From NCBI GenBank assembly GCA_001643675.2, contig LSRY02000011.1, positions 434,001-498,000 of the forward strand: a stretch of DNA of 64,000 nt, written 5' to 3'. Below are positions 46,439 through 57,593 of the stretch, one piece after another. Under the pieces are notes generated by a model. That model did not search any database. It was given only the letters and a program-made list of their open reading frames with translations, and was not told the DNA's origin. How positions within the stretch are numbered: position 1 is the first letter of the stretch; every line of letters begins with the position of its first letter. This DNA is from Monocercomonoides exilis. Taxonomy: Eukaryota > Preaxostyla > Oxymonadida > Polymastigidae. The position numbers and the translations under genes are program-made.

Positions 46439-47045
46439 ATGTTATTGTTTTTGATTTTTGATGCTTTAATACAAAGCAGTTTGCGAATTTATATAGAATT
46501 TATAATCCTTAAAAAATCTTTGAAAATTGCTATATTTCATTTGCTTTTTGTCTCAAAACTTTCGATTTATTAAATCAGGTTATTCTATTAATTGTACTGC
46601 GTCAACGGATATTGGCAGTTGTACGCAATCACGATTCTGCATATGGTGTAAAAAAGCCATTAGTGTTTGATACAAAATTCTATTTCATTTTTCTCCCCAA
46701 ACAGAATTTTATTTCAACAAACAAATTTTAATTTAAACAAAATTTGACTTTTCAATTTAACAGGTAAATGGGAAATCACCTGAAATTCCAATGTGTCTAT
46801 TCGGTATAAAATTATTTGAAAAAATTACATTGTTTTTTCACAAAGTATTGTTTATTTTAGGAGGACAATACGGAGCTGATCCAGGCAATGAATATACATG
46901 CAAATACAATGAAAGCTTATGGCTATCAAAAACGGTCACACTTCCAATATTTGTTTTGATTACCGTTTTAGTATTCTTTGCTGGATTTGCAATTTGTGAA
47001 GGAATTCTTTTGTTGGTTTGCATGAAGTGTAAAAAGAAGAAGTAA
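46439..47045 (+). CDS. Small Cys-rich type I membrane protein, 4 exons
   Basis: Exons 46439-46478, 46579-46664, 46764-46803 and 46861-47045 join in phase to 116 residues; introns are 100, 99 and 57 bp. A short signal peptide (MLLFLIFDALIQS) precedes a lumenal or extracellular domain of about 55 residues with many Cys (INCTASTDIGSCTQSRFCIW, IPMCLFGGQYGADPG, YTCKYNESLW). This spacing recalls PSI/plexin-type mini-domains. A single membrane helix (TVTLPIFVLITVLVFFAGFA) and a Lys-rich cytosolic end (MKCKKKK, a possible dilysine-type ER retrieval signal) follow. It is divergent from the complexin-like gene, with their starts 135 bp apart. No named family is recognised. Confidence 0.75.
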
Positions 47046-47388
47046 ATCATTTCATCTATTCTATCGTACTTATTTTATTTCTTTCACTGCTTTGTCACGA
47101 GAGTTTCGAAAAAGATTTTTTGAACACAAATTTTAATCTCATTTTAGTGTATTATTATTATTTTTTTATTCTGAGGTTGTTTTTATTAGAAGTTATTTAT
47201 GTTTGAAAATCAAAAAAGTACCGTTCTTTCATAAATCAATCATTCCTTTTTTTTTTGTCTTTTATTGTGAAAAAGAAAAAAGAAAAAAATTGATTGTGGA
47301 AATATAAAAAAAAATTAACCACAGTTTTATTTAAAAAATGAATAAAAATAAATTTATAAATAAAACATTTATGGAGAAGTGAAAAAAT
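47046..47388. other. Intergenic, nothing recognised
   Basis: 343 bp of AT-rich sequence between convergent 3' ends, with poly-A and poly-T stretches and several AATAAA-like hexamers. Confidence 0.6.
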
Positions 47389-47545
47389 TTAATGCCAGGC
47401 TTTGGATTTATCAGAGTGAAATGTTTCTTTCTTTGGTCGATCCTTCGGGTCATAATACGCTGAAAAAGAGTAATTGAAAATTAACATCAATTCAGTTTTA
47501 AAAAATTGAAAATAAAATATTAAATCAATAACATTACAAGCCACA

Positions 47546-47584
<39 letters not shown>

Positions 47585-49457
47585 AAACTACTCTCAAAAT
47601 TCCTTCTCTCACGCTACAAACCTGGTCCCGGAGGTCTTATGCCTGCAAGAGTTGGTTGTGTTAAAGCCGAAGATCCCGAAGCATCTGCCGTAGCTCCACC
47701 AGAAACAGCGATATGCGAGCCGCGATGAGTTTCTGAGAGGAACACAGCATTCGGATGAAGCACCCGTGCATTGTGCTGCACAATCAGCTGAGGTGGCAGC
47801 GTGCCAGGCTTGCGGCGCTTGTCTCCCCAATGTCGTGGTTTGGCAGAAGGAGTAGGGGAAGAAGAAGAAGAAGCTGCACCTGGCTTTATTCCCAGGCACT
47901 CTGGATCGACCATCCCGAAGTCGAGCATTGACTCCTTCCACGCGTTGTCTGGGTCGTATGAACCAGGGCCAGGATACTTCGACACTTTCTTCTTCACTCC
48001 AGGCGGCAGAGGCACTTCTCCAAATCGATCCACCAGCGCCGGAGCAAAGGACGCAGTGAATGTGGATATCCCTTCTCCAAGCCCAGATGCTGCCTGGGTG
48101 GACGAGAGAGGCGACGGATACGAAACAGAAGAGGCAGAAAGTGCAGGCGGTTGAAGTGTCCTGCTGAGAGAACTGAGCTTCTCATGCTCAGGTGGAACGG
48201 GATCGTAAGCGCCCGGCCCAGGAACGCCTTTTGCAGACGGGGGTATTGTTTCTCGGAGTGAGGTCGATGAAAAAGAGGAAGAAGGCATCGACAGCGAAGA
48301 AGGAACATGACGTGTGATGTATTTTGCAGTCATCTGTGATGTGGAGCGATCACTGGCTGAACCGGGCAACGAGGCTGCAGCTGTAAGCGGAAGTGTGGCA
48401 TTTGATGGTTTTATGCGCCGGACTGCCGCAGGAGACTCAGCCGTCCTGGCAGCCCATTCTCTACTTTCACTCATTCCTCGCTCGCTAATCGAGGGCATCA
48501 TCGTCACTTCTGCAGCAAAGCTTTGCTTTTCCAGCAAACGTTGAAGTTGCGAGCCAAACCGTTGCGTTCTGGCTGACTTTTCTGTAGGGCTGCCTTTGGC
48601 CCTTCTTCCTCGCTCTTCAACACCTTCAGTTGTGGCACTTCGCCAATTTCGTCTCAATACAGCAGCACTTGAATGTTCTGGAGGAACACTTAATCCTCGT
48701 GTTGCTACAGTTTCCACAACTTCATATTCTCCTGGGCCTGGCAAACTTGTATCCTTCACTCCAAAATCATGCCCCAAACGAGCAGTATGCGAACGAAAAC
48801 TAACAGATGCAGGAATTCCCCTCTTTTCAGAATTAGAAAATGAATTTTTTGTTTCATAAGACCCAGGACCAGGAAGAGATTCAGAAATCTTACGTGAAGC
48901 TATTGGCTTTGCAAACGATGAGGAAATTCCTCTTTAACAAAATAAAATATAACTTCAAAAAACTCAAGTTAATGACACACTTTGTCGTTAAAGAAGAATT
49001 TGACTCATATTGTCCAGGACCAGCACATGTGTTTGGACGAAAACTTCTAAACCTTGGTGCTTTTGAAGCCAAAAATCCATAACCGCGCGTTGAAATTGAG
49101 TCAGAATGCTTTATGAAATCTCGTTCATGATAGTACGCTCCGACATCTGGAACTTCAGATTCCTTTTAGCAAATATTAAATGAAAATTAGAATTATTTGC
49201 AAACAGCTTCTTGTGGAAATCGTGGAGCTTGTTGAGAAAAGCCATATTTTTCATGTGCATCTGGATTAAGTATTGTGATATATTTTGTAGGAATAGTTGG
49301 AACAGAAGAACCCATTGAAGCATGTCCTAAAAGTTTTTAACAATAAAGCATCAAATTGAAAGAACAAATTCCATAATCAAACAATTAAACCTTTAATAAC
49401 TTTTCCAAATCCAGGCTTCCCTGCTGTTCTGAAATTAATGGCGGTTTCAGAAAGCAT
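47389..49457 (-). CDS. STPG1-like sperm-tail PG-rich repeat protein, 5 exons
   Basis: Exons on the minus strand are 49457-49391, 49326-49205, 49162-48981, 48931-47622 and 47459-47389; 583 residues. Introns are 64, 42, 49 and 162 bp. The repeats are the PGPGxY motif of axonemal and microtubule-lumen proteins: LPGPGSYET, LPGPGEYEVVE, VPGPGAYDPV, KYPGPGSYDPD and PGPGAYYDP, plus the variants AGPGQYES and VPDVGAYYH. The N-terminal part (SSVPTIPTKYIT ... KYGFSQQAPRFP) aligns in order with human STPG1 (SSIPFKS ... KGFNSQAKRFP), and the C-terminus ends in a Lys-Trp-rich tail as STPG1 does. The ATG at 49457 is preceded by an in-frame TAA. A STPG1-type protein points to a flagellated cell. The fourth intron carries an AAAT microsatellite. 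Confidence 0.88.
47545..47587 (+). repeat. AAAT tetranucleotide microsatellite in an intron
   Basis: About ten AAAT units lie inside the 162-bp last intron of the STPG1-like gene. Confidence 0.9.
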
Positions 49458-49639
49458 AAATTAAAACTGTTGCCCAATTCAAATAAAGTGGGCGTGATCC
49501 TTATAAATACAAATCTTTTTTTAATCAGCAATTTGTAACAAAAAATTTGTACTTGCATTTTTCTTCTTGTATTAAATTGATGATTAACAGTTACTAATAT
49601 CAACAAAAAATATTAATAAACGAATACAAAATATTTTCA

Positions 49640-50320
49640 TTAAAAAAAAAAACGAAAAACAGGAATCTGAAATAAAGTGTTGAAAAAATGATAAAACAAT
49701 TACATCTAATATTACAACTACTTTGTATATTTTTTTAATATTATCTCTAATCGCAAATAATGCATACATCATATTTGCCAAATCAATGATGGATTCAAAT
49801 CTCATGTTGCTGAATATTCTGTTTCTTTATCTTTGATATTAAATCCAAAAAGATATATTTATAATATTCACATCATTACGAGTGAATTGAAGAATACGCC
49901 TCTTTGTTCAGCTGCTTTCCTGATACAAGTCTGGATTGTCAAGTATTATTTTCTATAAAAAGCTCTATTTCTTATTCAAGAAGAATCAGATAAATAAAAG
50001 CTCCCCACCATCCTCTTGGGAATGAAGATCAATGTTATGTCTTCACTCAAATACTTTCAACTAGATTTATATTTGACTATTACTGAATTAAAAGTCAAAC
50101 AAAAATATTCTAAAATACAAATAACAGATTGTATTTGGACTATTTAACAGTTGCTTTGTAAATACATAACAAGTCCATAAAGCCCTTCAAGGCAACAACC
50201 AAGTTTCATAAATCGTGGAGTTATACATCATTCAAGATCTATGCTTATAATTGACTGATTTGCAGATAGAAATTTCTTCATAATTTCAGTTGTTCACAAA
50301 TTCAAAAATACAGTATATTA
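49640..50320 (-). pseudogene. Decayed minus-strand coding sequence, family unknown
   Basis: One minus-strand frame from about 50310 down to 49810 keeps protein-like segments separated by stops: KKFLSANQSIISIDLE, then TGA, then CITPRFMKLGCCLEGLYGL, then further stops, and later TCIRKAAEQRGVFFNSL. A neighbouring frame starts at ATG 49805 (MRFESIIDLANMMYALFAIR). Introns do not rescue it. It may be a dead gene or a badly fragmented multi-exon gene. I do not recognise the protein. Confidence 0.4.
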
Positions 50321-50571
50321 AAAGAAATGGTTGGTAACGGTTGTTAATAATTCTCAGAAAAACATTCAAGGGGTTTAATACTTTATTCAAAAAAAAAAAT
50401 AGATAATTGATTGCAATTAGTTAATTGATCATTAATTTCCTTATTTTTATGATAATTAATAATTCAATATAGTCGTTTTATATAAAATTGATATATACTT
50501 CTTTTGATTGTTTGATCAAAGAAATGTTCCATATTATATTTTCATCAAATTTACTTTATCCATTCTTTGCG

Positions 50572-51001
50572 ATGAAAACTTTAATTCAATGGATTTTAAT
50601 TATGGCCACATTTGTCGGTGCAAGCATTTTTGGAAGTTCTCTCGTTAAAGATAAATCTTCACTTTTTTCACATCCAATTGTCGTTTGATCATTTTTAACT
50701 TGTTTTGACGTCCACAAGCATATATATCGTAAACATTTTTGATGATATGAAAATGATTTTGCATTGGTTTTTTGTCGTTCAGTTTTTTATTACGTTAATT
50801 TTTGCCTTTGGGATTTATCTCATTCTCGTTGCAGTCTACCGAGCATTTCGATGCAAAGATGTTCCTGAAGCAGGACCAGAAATTGAAGAGGTATGCATGC
50901 ATTTTGTAGTTGTGCATTTACATTTTAAATTAACAAATTTTTTAATGAAGGATGTGAAAAGAGCAAAGGCATTTTATAAACAAAAAGGCATAACATTTTA
51001 A
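50572..51001 (+). CDS. DPM3: DPM3, dolichol-phosphate mannosyltransferase subunit 3
   Basis: DPM3 anchors and stabilises the catalytic DPM1 at the ER membrane. DPM1 makes dolichol-phosphate mannose for N-glycans and GPI anchors. Exons 50572-50682, 50783-50890 and 50951-51001 join in phase to 89 residues (human 92); introns are 100 bp (GTTTGA...CAG) and 60 bp (GTATGC...AAG). The start MKTLIQWILI parallels human MTKLAQWLWG. Two membrane helices follow, then IYLILVAVYRAFRCKDVPEA and a C-terminal charged helix ending FYKQKGITF, matching human QEARADLARRGLRF in position. The ATG at 50488 in the same frame is not used in this model because it would add a non-conserved extension. Confidence 0.85.
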
Positions 51002-51167
51002 AAAAATTTCAAATAATGAACAAACAAGAAATCAATAAATGATGTGATGAATTTATAAGAAGGATCATTAAAAAAATCTTACATACAAAATTTTCAAAAG
51101 TATCTTTTATTTTATGAAAATTCAATACTTATTGTTGTGCTGACCTCTTAATTTTTGTCTTTTGCGT

Positions 51168-51239
51168 GCCTCGGTAGCATAGTGGCAGTGCGTATGCCTT
51201 GTAAGCATAAGGTCGAGGGTTCAATTCCCTCTCGGGGCT
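51168..51239 (+). tRNA. tRNA-Thr (UGU)
   Basis: A 72-nt cloverleaf. The acceptor stem GCCTCGG pairs with TCGGGGC using wobble pairs. A D-arm is present. The anticodon stem TATGC/GCATA carries the loop CTTGTAA with anticodon TGT, reading ACA. The T-arm is GAGGG/CCCTC with loop TTCAATT. The internal pol III promoter is visible: A box TAGCATAGTGG (51175-51185) and B box GGTTCAATTCC (51218-51228). No intron. Confidence 0.95.
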
Positions 51240-51243
51240 TATC

Positions 51244-51248
51244 TTTTT
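51244..51248 (+). terminator. Pol III termination run
   Basis: Five T residues 5 bp after the tRNA-Thr 3' end, the usual RNA polymerase III stop. Confidence 0.7.
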
Positions 51249-52094
51249 CACTCTTAAGTATTTCCCACAGATGAGTGATATTTTTGAAATATTTATTTAA
51301 GTGAAAAATTTTCTGGAGTGAATCGAAAATATTAAATTTTAATAGTTGATAATTTAAATCGTGAACGAGAAAAATTGTGATTTCGTAAATTATTTACCCA
51401 AATTTAATTTTGATTATTATCTGAATCAAAATTTTTTTCTTATTAATTTTTGTTTCATTCAATATTTTCAAATATTTTTTTCAAATTTTAAATATTTTGC
51501 TATATATTTTTTGAAATGTGAATGTTAGAATTATTATAACATCATTGCTAAAAGTTTAGAGCAAGTCGTTTCTTTTTTCAAAAAAACAAGAATATTATTC
51601 CATTTGTGAGTATAGTATTTTAATTTTTAAATTTTTTTGTTATAGCAACATGCTTTAATATTGTTTGATAGTTTGGTTTTTTGCTATTTCAATTTGTTGG
51701 AAAAGTCAAACTTGTTCTAAAAATTGTCAAAATCATTTACAAAATGATATTTCCAACATAAAATGGAAAGATTTTATGGCATTGAAGAGTGAGTTGCATT
51801 TCATCTTTGACTTGTTTAGCGTTTATATTAAAATTGAAAATTATCATCTTCTGATTTCGTAGCATGATTTCAAAAAAGACAAAATTTTATATTCGGAATT
51901 TGAAAATATAGCTCTTCTACTGCTTCTGCAATATATTCAAATTTTGAGAAAAAAAATCATGATTTGTGCGATATTTTGGTTGGAAATAGTGTAATGCAGA
52001 TGAAATGCCTGAAAGAAAAGTGAAATGGATTCGATGAAATGGTTTTGAACCTTTGAGCAATGGTTGATGACAATGAAAAATCCAAAATCAACTT
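51249..52094. other. Intergenic, no supported gene
   Basis: AT-rich. A 65-codon plus frame (51665-51862) has no upstream start context, family or splice partners that I can support. Confidence 0.5.
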
Positions 52095-55000
52095 TCAATT
52101 TCCTCCTCCAGACCACTTGATCTTTTGCTCATTGAATATTTGATGAAGTGCCTATTAGAAAAAATTATCATGTTATTGCGAAACATATCAATTATTTTTT
52201 AAAAAATATCGATAAATAATCCCTATAAAATCAAACTTCCATGACTTTAACTTCCATAGCTCTAGATTTTTGCTTTTCATTTGCAATCATTGCTTGCAAT
52301 TCTGTCTGAGATTCATTTAATTGTTTCTAAATTAAAGTTCAAATTATTAACCAAACTCTTTCTGTAAAGAGAGCAGCACGCCATTATTTCTAGCTTTTCA
52401 TTATCCCATCTATTTTGATTCATTCTTTGCTGAGAAAGAAGCTCTTCTTTTTCGGAATTTGCTCTATTTCTTTCCATTTCTTTTTCCCGCTCCAGCTTCA
52501 TCAACTAATCCAATAAAAAAATAATTGATGATATTTATAATGAAAAAAATAAAAAATAAAATAAAATAAATTTTTTGAATAAGTGGATATAATAAACACT
52601 GTAATTAAAATTTCGCTTGAATTTCATACCTCTTCCTTATTTCTAAGTTCAATCTCTCCTTTTTCCGTTTGAAGGCGATGTATTTGCATCTTAAAATTAT
52701 AAATTTGATTAAAAGAAAAAATTAAATTATGTTTAGTATAAAAAAAAAACGAAAAAAGAAAGAAAGAAAGAAAGAAAGAAAACATTAAAAATGAAGTTTG
52801 ATATTAGATTCAAATATAGTTCAATCAAATTGAATTATACAAAGAGATAATGAGCCCAGACAAAGAACTGTTCAGATACCTTTAAGGCTTCCTTTTGTGC
52901 TTCTCCAAGTTTCATTTCATCTGATAATTTTGCAATTTGTTGAGATAATTCAGTGTTTTGTTGCTGAAGGGAAAGCACTTCTTGATTTAAACGCTGCGGT
53001 GATAGAAGCATTCAACAAAAAGGTAAAAAAAAAAGAGAGATTAAAGAATTATTCAAAAAGGGTTTAATTACGCCCAAGCGAAACAAAAACACAAAAAAAT
53101 TATTTGCAAGAAAAATAACATAAACAAATATGAAACAAATCAATGAATTTGTGAGTCAAACAGTTCTATCGTCAGATATCTTCTGAAGCCGTTCTTCGAT
53201 GATCCTCTGACGTTCAGCCTATAATATATTAGAAAAATTTAAGGAAATGAATTAATGAAGAAAGAAAAAAGGAAAATACAATTATTCTCAAACTTGCTCT
53301 TCTTCGTTTTCAAGCATCTGCTGTTCAATTCCCTTTCTTTTCATGATTTCTTCGCGAAGTTCTTGCTCCTTTGCTTTAATTTCTCGTTCAAGCTTTTTAT
53401 CGAGAAGGAAATATAATTAATAAAAAAGTTAATCAATCGATTACGCAAAACGAAAGAAAGAAAGAAAGAAAGAAAAAGAAAAGAAAAGAAAGGAAAGGAA
53501 AAGAAAAGAAAAGAAAAAATGAAAGGTGAAAGAAAAAGAAAAAACTGCTTTGCAAATGCCAATTGCACATTAAAATAACAATCAACTAAGAACTTTACTA
53601 AAATCACATTAAATGAAAAGCCTTTAAAAATATATTTCAATTCCATTCTTCATTCAATATATTGTTTGCAAGTACAAACGATATCAAACATACATGTGAC
53701 GAATCTGCTTTAGCTCTTTTTTCTTTCTCTCTCCATTCCAATCTTTCATCTTCTCTGTCTGCTTTTTCTTGCTGGAGCTCGTGCTCTGCAATCTCCAATT
53801 GCCTACGTAGTTCCTTCAATTATGATTAAATATGTAATAAATTAAAATGAGCATGAAAAAATAAACGAAAAAATTGAAATGATATTATGCAAAACTGATT
53901 GGCTCTGATAAAATGCTTCTTCTGCTTCTTTTAGTTCTTCTTCTTTCCTTTTCAGGTTGGCTTTTTCTCTTTCTCTGTCAAGCTGTTCTTTCTCTCTTTC
54001 TCTTTCTTCTTTCTCTTTAGCTTCTCTTTCTCTTTCCTTAGCGGCTCTTTCTCTTGCCAATTCTTCTCCTTGTGCTTCAATTTCCTCCTCCTTTTTTGCA
54101 AGTGCATTGCTAAGGTCTGAAATATGCTCGTCTTGCTCATTTATTTTCTGCATTCAAACAAAAAACAATTGTATATTCAGCATAAACATAAATCGAAATT
54201 TAAATTATACGTGAATATCATAAAGGGAAAATATTAGCATTTACAATCAACAAAAATGCATTTCCACATACGTTTAGCAGATGTTCATTTTCTTCACACA
54301 TCTCATCAATTTTCCTTTTTAGCTGTTTTGCATTTTCTTCTGCCAAATTCAATGCGTCTTCATATTCCTTCTGCAATTGAAGCTGATATTTTTGACATTC
54401 AGCCTCATATTGAAGAAGCCTTTCATTACACTTATTTTTTTTCTTCTTAAAAATGAATAAAAAAAGATTTTGCAAACTTCTTCTTCAGTTTTTCTGATTT
54501 CTTCTCGAATTTGCAGAATTTTTCTTTCAAACAATCTATTTCGCTCACACAATAAAGCTATTATAATCTGAATAAAATTTCAAAACTAAATATAACCCAA
54601 ACAGATTTCTCTTTCATTTGCTATTCCAAATTGATTGCCTGTGATTCTAAATTCTGTAATACTAAAATTTTCTCGAAAAGCTTCCTTGAGAAAATGTCCC
54701 TCTTTTTCGCTTGCTGGGTTTAAAGAGATATCTGATATAATCATCAATTATTCATTGTTAGCAAAAAAACAACAATACAACAAACTTATAGATGTGAGAG
54801 TTTGATTTGTCTTGAGACAATTGCACAAAGATTCGTAAGCTGTTGCCTTCAATTTGACTTCGCGCATGTCCAATGATATTAATGACTTATTTGAACTTAA
54901 ACAATCAAATATTGTGCCAAGCTCAATTGGATTTCCACTTAAATCTAATCTGAAATCAATGTGTACAAAAAATAAAAACAAAAACTATTTTGAGCAAACA

Positions 55001-55462
55001 TTTCTACACAATTAATCTTGTTTAAAAGTCGTCCAATTGCCGAGCATCCCAATGAAGTAATGTTATTTGTTGCGAGTAAAATCTCTCTCAAATTAGTTTG
55101 ATTCATCAACGAATCGCATACTAATTGCAGCTCTATTAAATTTAAATATTTACAGAATTCAGTATAAAGCCTTGCACATGTTGCACACGATTATCGTTGG
55201 CGAAGCAACTGTTCATGTTTAACACTTCAATTGGAACAATCTTTAAAAACTTACAAATAACTTCAAAAAATGATTTTGTTGCCTGAAATTAATGACCAAT
55301 TTAAAATTTGAAAATTAATCAGAAAATTTATAAAGTCACAACATCTTTGTTAAGAGAAATTCCTTCAAGGGTTAATGTTCTTTCTTTCCCGCTTCCAATA
55401 CATTTATTAATAATATTTAATTGTTGTTGACTTGGTGAAAACGCGCTCTCAGCGCAAATGTT
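52095..55462 (-). CDS. Leucine-rich-repeat plus coiled-coil protein, many exons, start unresolved
   Basis: Exons from the 5' side are 55462-55343, 55282-55189, 55132-55000, 54949-54786, 54731-54603, 54557-54478 and then about 54442-54270. At least eight more short exons run down to the stop at 52097-52095. The first part is ribonuclease-inhibitor-type LRR: ERTLTLEGISLNKD, REILLATNNITSLGCSAIG, CVEILDLSGNPIELG, SLISLDMREVKLKA and ITEFRITGNQFGIANE. From about 54557 the protein becomes continuous coiled coil (RKILQIREEIRKTEEE, DLSNALAKKEEEIEAQ, ELRRQLEIAEHELQQ, RLNQEVLSLQQQNTEL), ending KWSGGGN. LRR coiled-coil proteins of this layout are common in flagellar and basal-body structures; that role is inference. 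The first exon or exons upstream of 55462 were not found. Most introns are 30-130 bp with GTTTG, GTATG or GTGTG donors. Confidence 0.78.
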
Positions 55463-56327
55463 CTGAAAAATTGAAAAAATATCCATAAAAAACAATATGG
55501 GAACATTTCTGAATAAATCAGCAAAAGATCAATAAACCTCACTAATGTTTGGATAACATGCTTAAACATATTATGAAAAATTGCTTTTGATTTATTTATA
55601 ATTAGTATTTCTTGAACAAAATTCCACAATCATATCAAATTTAAAATAATCAAACACAGCACAGACACTATATTCAAAGCTTATTGTTAATGCCATGAGA
55701 ATGCAAAGCAAATGTGATTATAAGATCTCAGAATTATTCAAAAATCTGAATTTTTTTTTGTCTAGAAATGGAATGATTGTTTGATAAGCTGATATGCACA
55801 TAACGAGGATGATAATCACTGTTATTGTGAATATTAGACTAATTTTTGCATTCTTTAAATCACTTCAAAATCCTTGAAATTTCCATTTTAACCAGATTAT
55901 TCTAAAAAATGGTAATTAAAAGAGTTTGATTTCGATTTGTTTCAAAAATCTTCAATGAATATGAATTTGAACAAAAAATACATGGAAAAAATCAACTACA
56001 TCTATTTCTTTAAAATTTTCATTCAAAAGAAAAATTTAATTTTGCAAAACTTTATGAAAAGCAACATTTATTGCGTTTTCGACTATTTTTTTCAAATAAA
56101 AATCATATTTTCCAACTTTCTTAAAAATCTTCTATTTTTCAAAAGAAAAAAAAAATAATGATGATAATAATAAAACAAACAGTTCATTTTTAAAGTTTTC
56201 TAAAATAAAAATCAATGATGAAAATAACTTCATAAAAAATAAAAATAATGTTACAATTATAAAGCACAAATAAAAAAGAATGTTGATTCGTTAAGGGAAA
56301 ACGATGCTTCCCATTTTTCAAATGCTA
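55463..56327. other. Intergenic; probably holds the first exon of the LRR gene
   Basis: AT-rich. Several short minus-strand frames (such as one starting at an ATG near 55705) could be the missing 5' exon of the LRR gene, but none splices in the right phase. Nothing else is recognised. Confidence 0.35.
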
Positions 56328-56789
56328 TTAGTCATCAATCATTATCGTAGTTGCATTATAAACCGCCATGCGTGATGCATAATTTTTAGAAAATTGTAGT
56401 ACAATATCCATTTTTATATTTTGGCCATCCATAAATTTATTCTTTTTCACGTCATATTTCTTTGTATATTCCCTGCCTTCCCGAAAAGTATCGTCAAAAG
56501 ATACAGTGAAACCACCTTTTGGCGCCTGAGATTCATGCTCATAAGAACTTCCGCAAATACTCATTCCATTCACTGTTTCTTTCATAGAAAATACAAATAC
56601 CATCTTAATAGTCTGTTCACTGGTTTGCTTCTCATGACCCCAATAAATGCTTTCAAAAGGTTCAAATTTAGAATTTTTATCGAATGTTAATTCTGGAAAT
56701 GCAAAGTTTGAGTATTTCTTCTTAATTTCATCTATTGATGAGAAAGAAAACACTGTATCTATGAAAAGAAGTTGTATTAAAAATAACAT
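56328..56789 (-). CDS. Small secreted protein, unknown
   Basis: Single exon, 153 residues. It begins with a clear signal peptide (MLFLIQLLFIDTVFS) and has no second hydrophobic segment, anchor or ER-retention signal, so it should be secreted or lumenal. The mature part is rich in aromatic and charged residues. It has one sequon (NAT) near the C-terminus and only one Cys. Alternating hydrophobic stretches (TIKMVFVFSMKETV, NIKMDIVLQFSKNY) suggest a beta-sandwich. No family is recognised. Confidence 0.7.
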   Translation of the reverse strand: MLFLIQLLFIDTVFSFSSIDEIKKKYSNFAFPELTFDKNSKFEPFESIYWGHEKQTSEQTIKMVFVFSMKETVNGMSICGSSYEHESQAPKGGFTVSFDDTFREGREYTKKYDVKKNKFMDGQNIKMDIVLQFSKNYASRMAVYNATTIMIDD

Positions 56790-57593
56790 TCAAAAGGAAT
56801 AAGAGTTGATTTTTAATTGATCAAAGATTCCAATTTTATATTAAGTACTCCCGTAATCAAATTTGAACCTTGATAGATTAAAAATTATTCAATAAATCAT
56901 ATGACATTCTAAAGACTGTCCAGAATTAACAAATATAGTTTTTTTAGTCGTCCATTTTCCCCTGTTTTTTTCCTATTCAAATTTCTCAAATAATTCACAA
57001 TATTATTTGAGATAAACATATTTAACACGAAAAAATTATTAAATTATCCATATTACTTGAAACAATGCTTGTCATAGGAATTTGGTCCTGAAAGTGTAAA
57101 AAAATCAGATGGTTTTTATGAGTCTTTTTCCTTTTTCCTTTCTTTTCCTTCCTTTTCCTTCCTTCTTTCTTTTTGTAAATAGAATATAATCTAATTTAAA
57201 TTATTTTTCGAAAAACTTTTTTCAAGCACACACAAAATTACCAAATTACAACAAGAAAGACATCAGTAAAAAACAAAATGATAATAACGCAATAACTACA
57301 ACGCTTTTGATGACAAATAAAACCCCAATACAGAATAAAAATTTCAACAAAAATATAAAAAAAAAAAAAAAAAATGGAGCAATTAATTTTTCTGAAAATA
57401 GTTATCAAATAACATATTTGAAACTAATTAATAACGACTCAGAAAATAAAAACCAAATAATAATAATAATTATTATAATAAATTGAAATAACCGTACAGT
57501 TAAAACTTACACATTTTCCGGACAAAAGCGTTTAAGTGCATCAACTCTTTCTAATATGCAAATTCTCTATTAATTAAACAAAATTTTCTCAGT
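56790..57593. other. Intergenic, nothing recognised
   Basis: Very AT-rich, with a TTTCC repeat near 57128-57170 and a poly-A run near 57357-57375. No supported gene. Confidence 0.55.

Noticed and set aside
54748-54981. Stand-alone 77-codon LRR gene
   Set aside because: It is one internal exon (54949-54786) of the larger LRR coiled-coil gene; flanking exons continue the repeats in phase.
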